Source of the DNA: Thermodesulfovibrio sp.
GTDB taxonomy: Bacteria; Nitrospirota; Thermodesulfovibrionia; Thermodesulfovibrionales; JdFR-85
Assembly (NCBI GenBank): GCA_027050975.1
Contig: JALUAR010000044.1
Location: 1-5,981, forward strand
Direction of reading: 5' to 3'
DNA length: 5,981 bases
This document shows, in pieces, positions 5,918 to 5,981 of the stretch. A model generated the notes under the pieces. It was not told the DNA's origin. It was given only the letters and a program-made list of their open reading frames with translations, and ran no database searches. Each line of letters opens with the position of its first letter. Positions within the stretch are counted from its first letter, which is position 1. A program made the translations under genes and the position numbers.

Positions 5918-5981
5918 GCTTGAGATACCTTCCGGATATTCCGTCTAAAAGAGTTATTATCAACATGTCAGAGACCAATAC

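Larger units (their letters stand above)
5822..5981. other. Region upstream of the operon, no gene assigned
   Basis: This 160-nt stretch precedes resB and reaches the window edge. Two readings of its outer part are open. On the plus strand, ATG at 5965 begins MSETN and could start a divergent gene cut by the edge; TTGAGA (5920-5925) and TCTAAA (5944-5949), 18 bp apart, form a possible promoter for it, but the ribosome binding site is weak. On the minus strand, one frame is open from the edge to a TGA at 5814-5816, overlapping resB, but its 55 codons show no family signature. Another minus-strand frame ends in three consecutive stops (TGATAATAA) near 5953-5961. None of these is strong enough to call a gene. 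Confidence 0.4.

Noticed and set aside
5814..5981. Minus-strand frame open from the window edge to a TGA inside resB, as the end of an upstream gene
   Set aside because: Fifty-five open codons can occur by chance, the residues suggest no family, and it would cover the likely promoter and ribosome binding site. Kept only as a note in the upstream region.
1..5981. CRISPR array, tRNA, rRNA, insertion sequence or phage-like elements
   Set aside because: No direct-repeat array, no tRNA-like cloverleaf, no transposase and no terminal inverted repeats were seen; the window is almost fully coding with one consistent operon.

Overview
This window holds one compact operon, entirely on the minus strand, so it is transcribed from the right end toward position 1. 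It encodes a System II (Ccs/Res) cytochrome c maturation pair followed by a two-component regulatory module. Base composition is moderate. The combination of System II maturation, a c-heme-binding sensor kinase and a sigma54-type response regulator suggests a Gram-negative, probably anaerobic or respiratory bacterium rich in c-type cytochromes. Nitrospirota or Desulfobacterota-like lineages would fit, but this is inference from gene content and not a placement.

Layout in transcription order: (1) 5822-5981, leader or upstream region with a possible sigma70-like promoter, a bulged hairpin and an unresolved upstream boundary; (2) 4397-5821, ResB/Ccs1, the periplasmic and membrane heme-handling half of the cytochrome c synthetase; (3) 3314-4396, CcsA/ResC, the WWD-domain heme channel half, whose start codon directly abuts the resB stop; (4) 1856-3310, a membrane sensor histidine kinase whose periplasmic domain carries a CXXCH c-type heme motif; (5) 422-1813, an NtrC-family sigma54-dependent response regulator starting at TTG; (6) 46-396, a stand-alone receiver-domain response regulator; (7) 7-48, a strong 14-bp hairpin that begins at the stop codon of the last gene and probably ends or protects the transcript.

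The genes make sense together. ResB and CcsA move heme across the membrane and attach it to CXXCH motifs of exported apocytochromes. The adjacent kinase itself has one such motif on the periplasmic side, so it is a predicted substrate of the pair encoded just upstream. Its heme could sense redox state or a small ligand, or report on maturation capacity. Phosphate would then pass to the NtrC-type activator, and possibly also to the single-domain receiver, giving a branched output. All families are recognisable. The notable points are this apparent maturation-to-sensor loop, an extra segment of about 80 residues in CcsA, the GAFTDA variant in the activator and the one-kinase/two-receiver arrangement.
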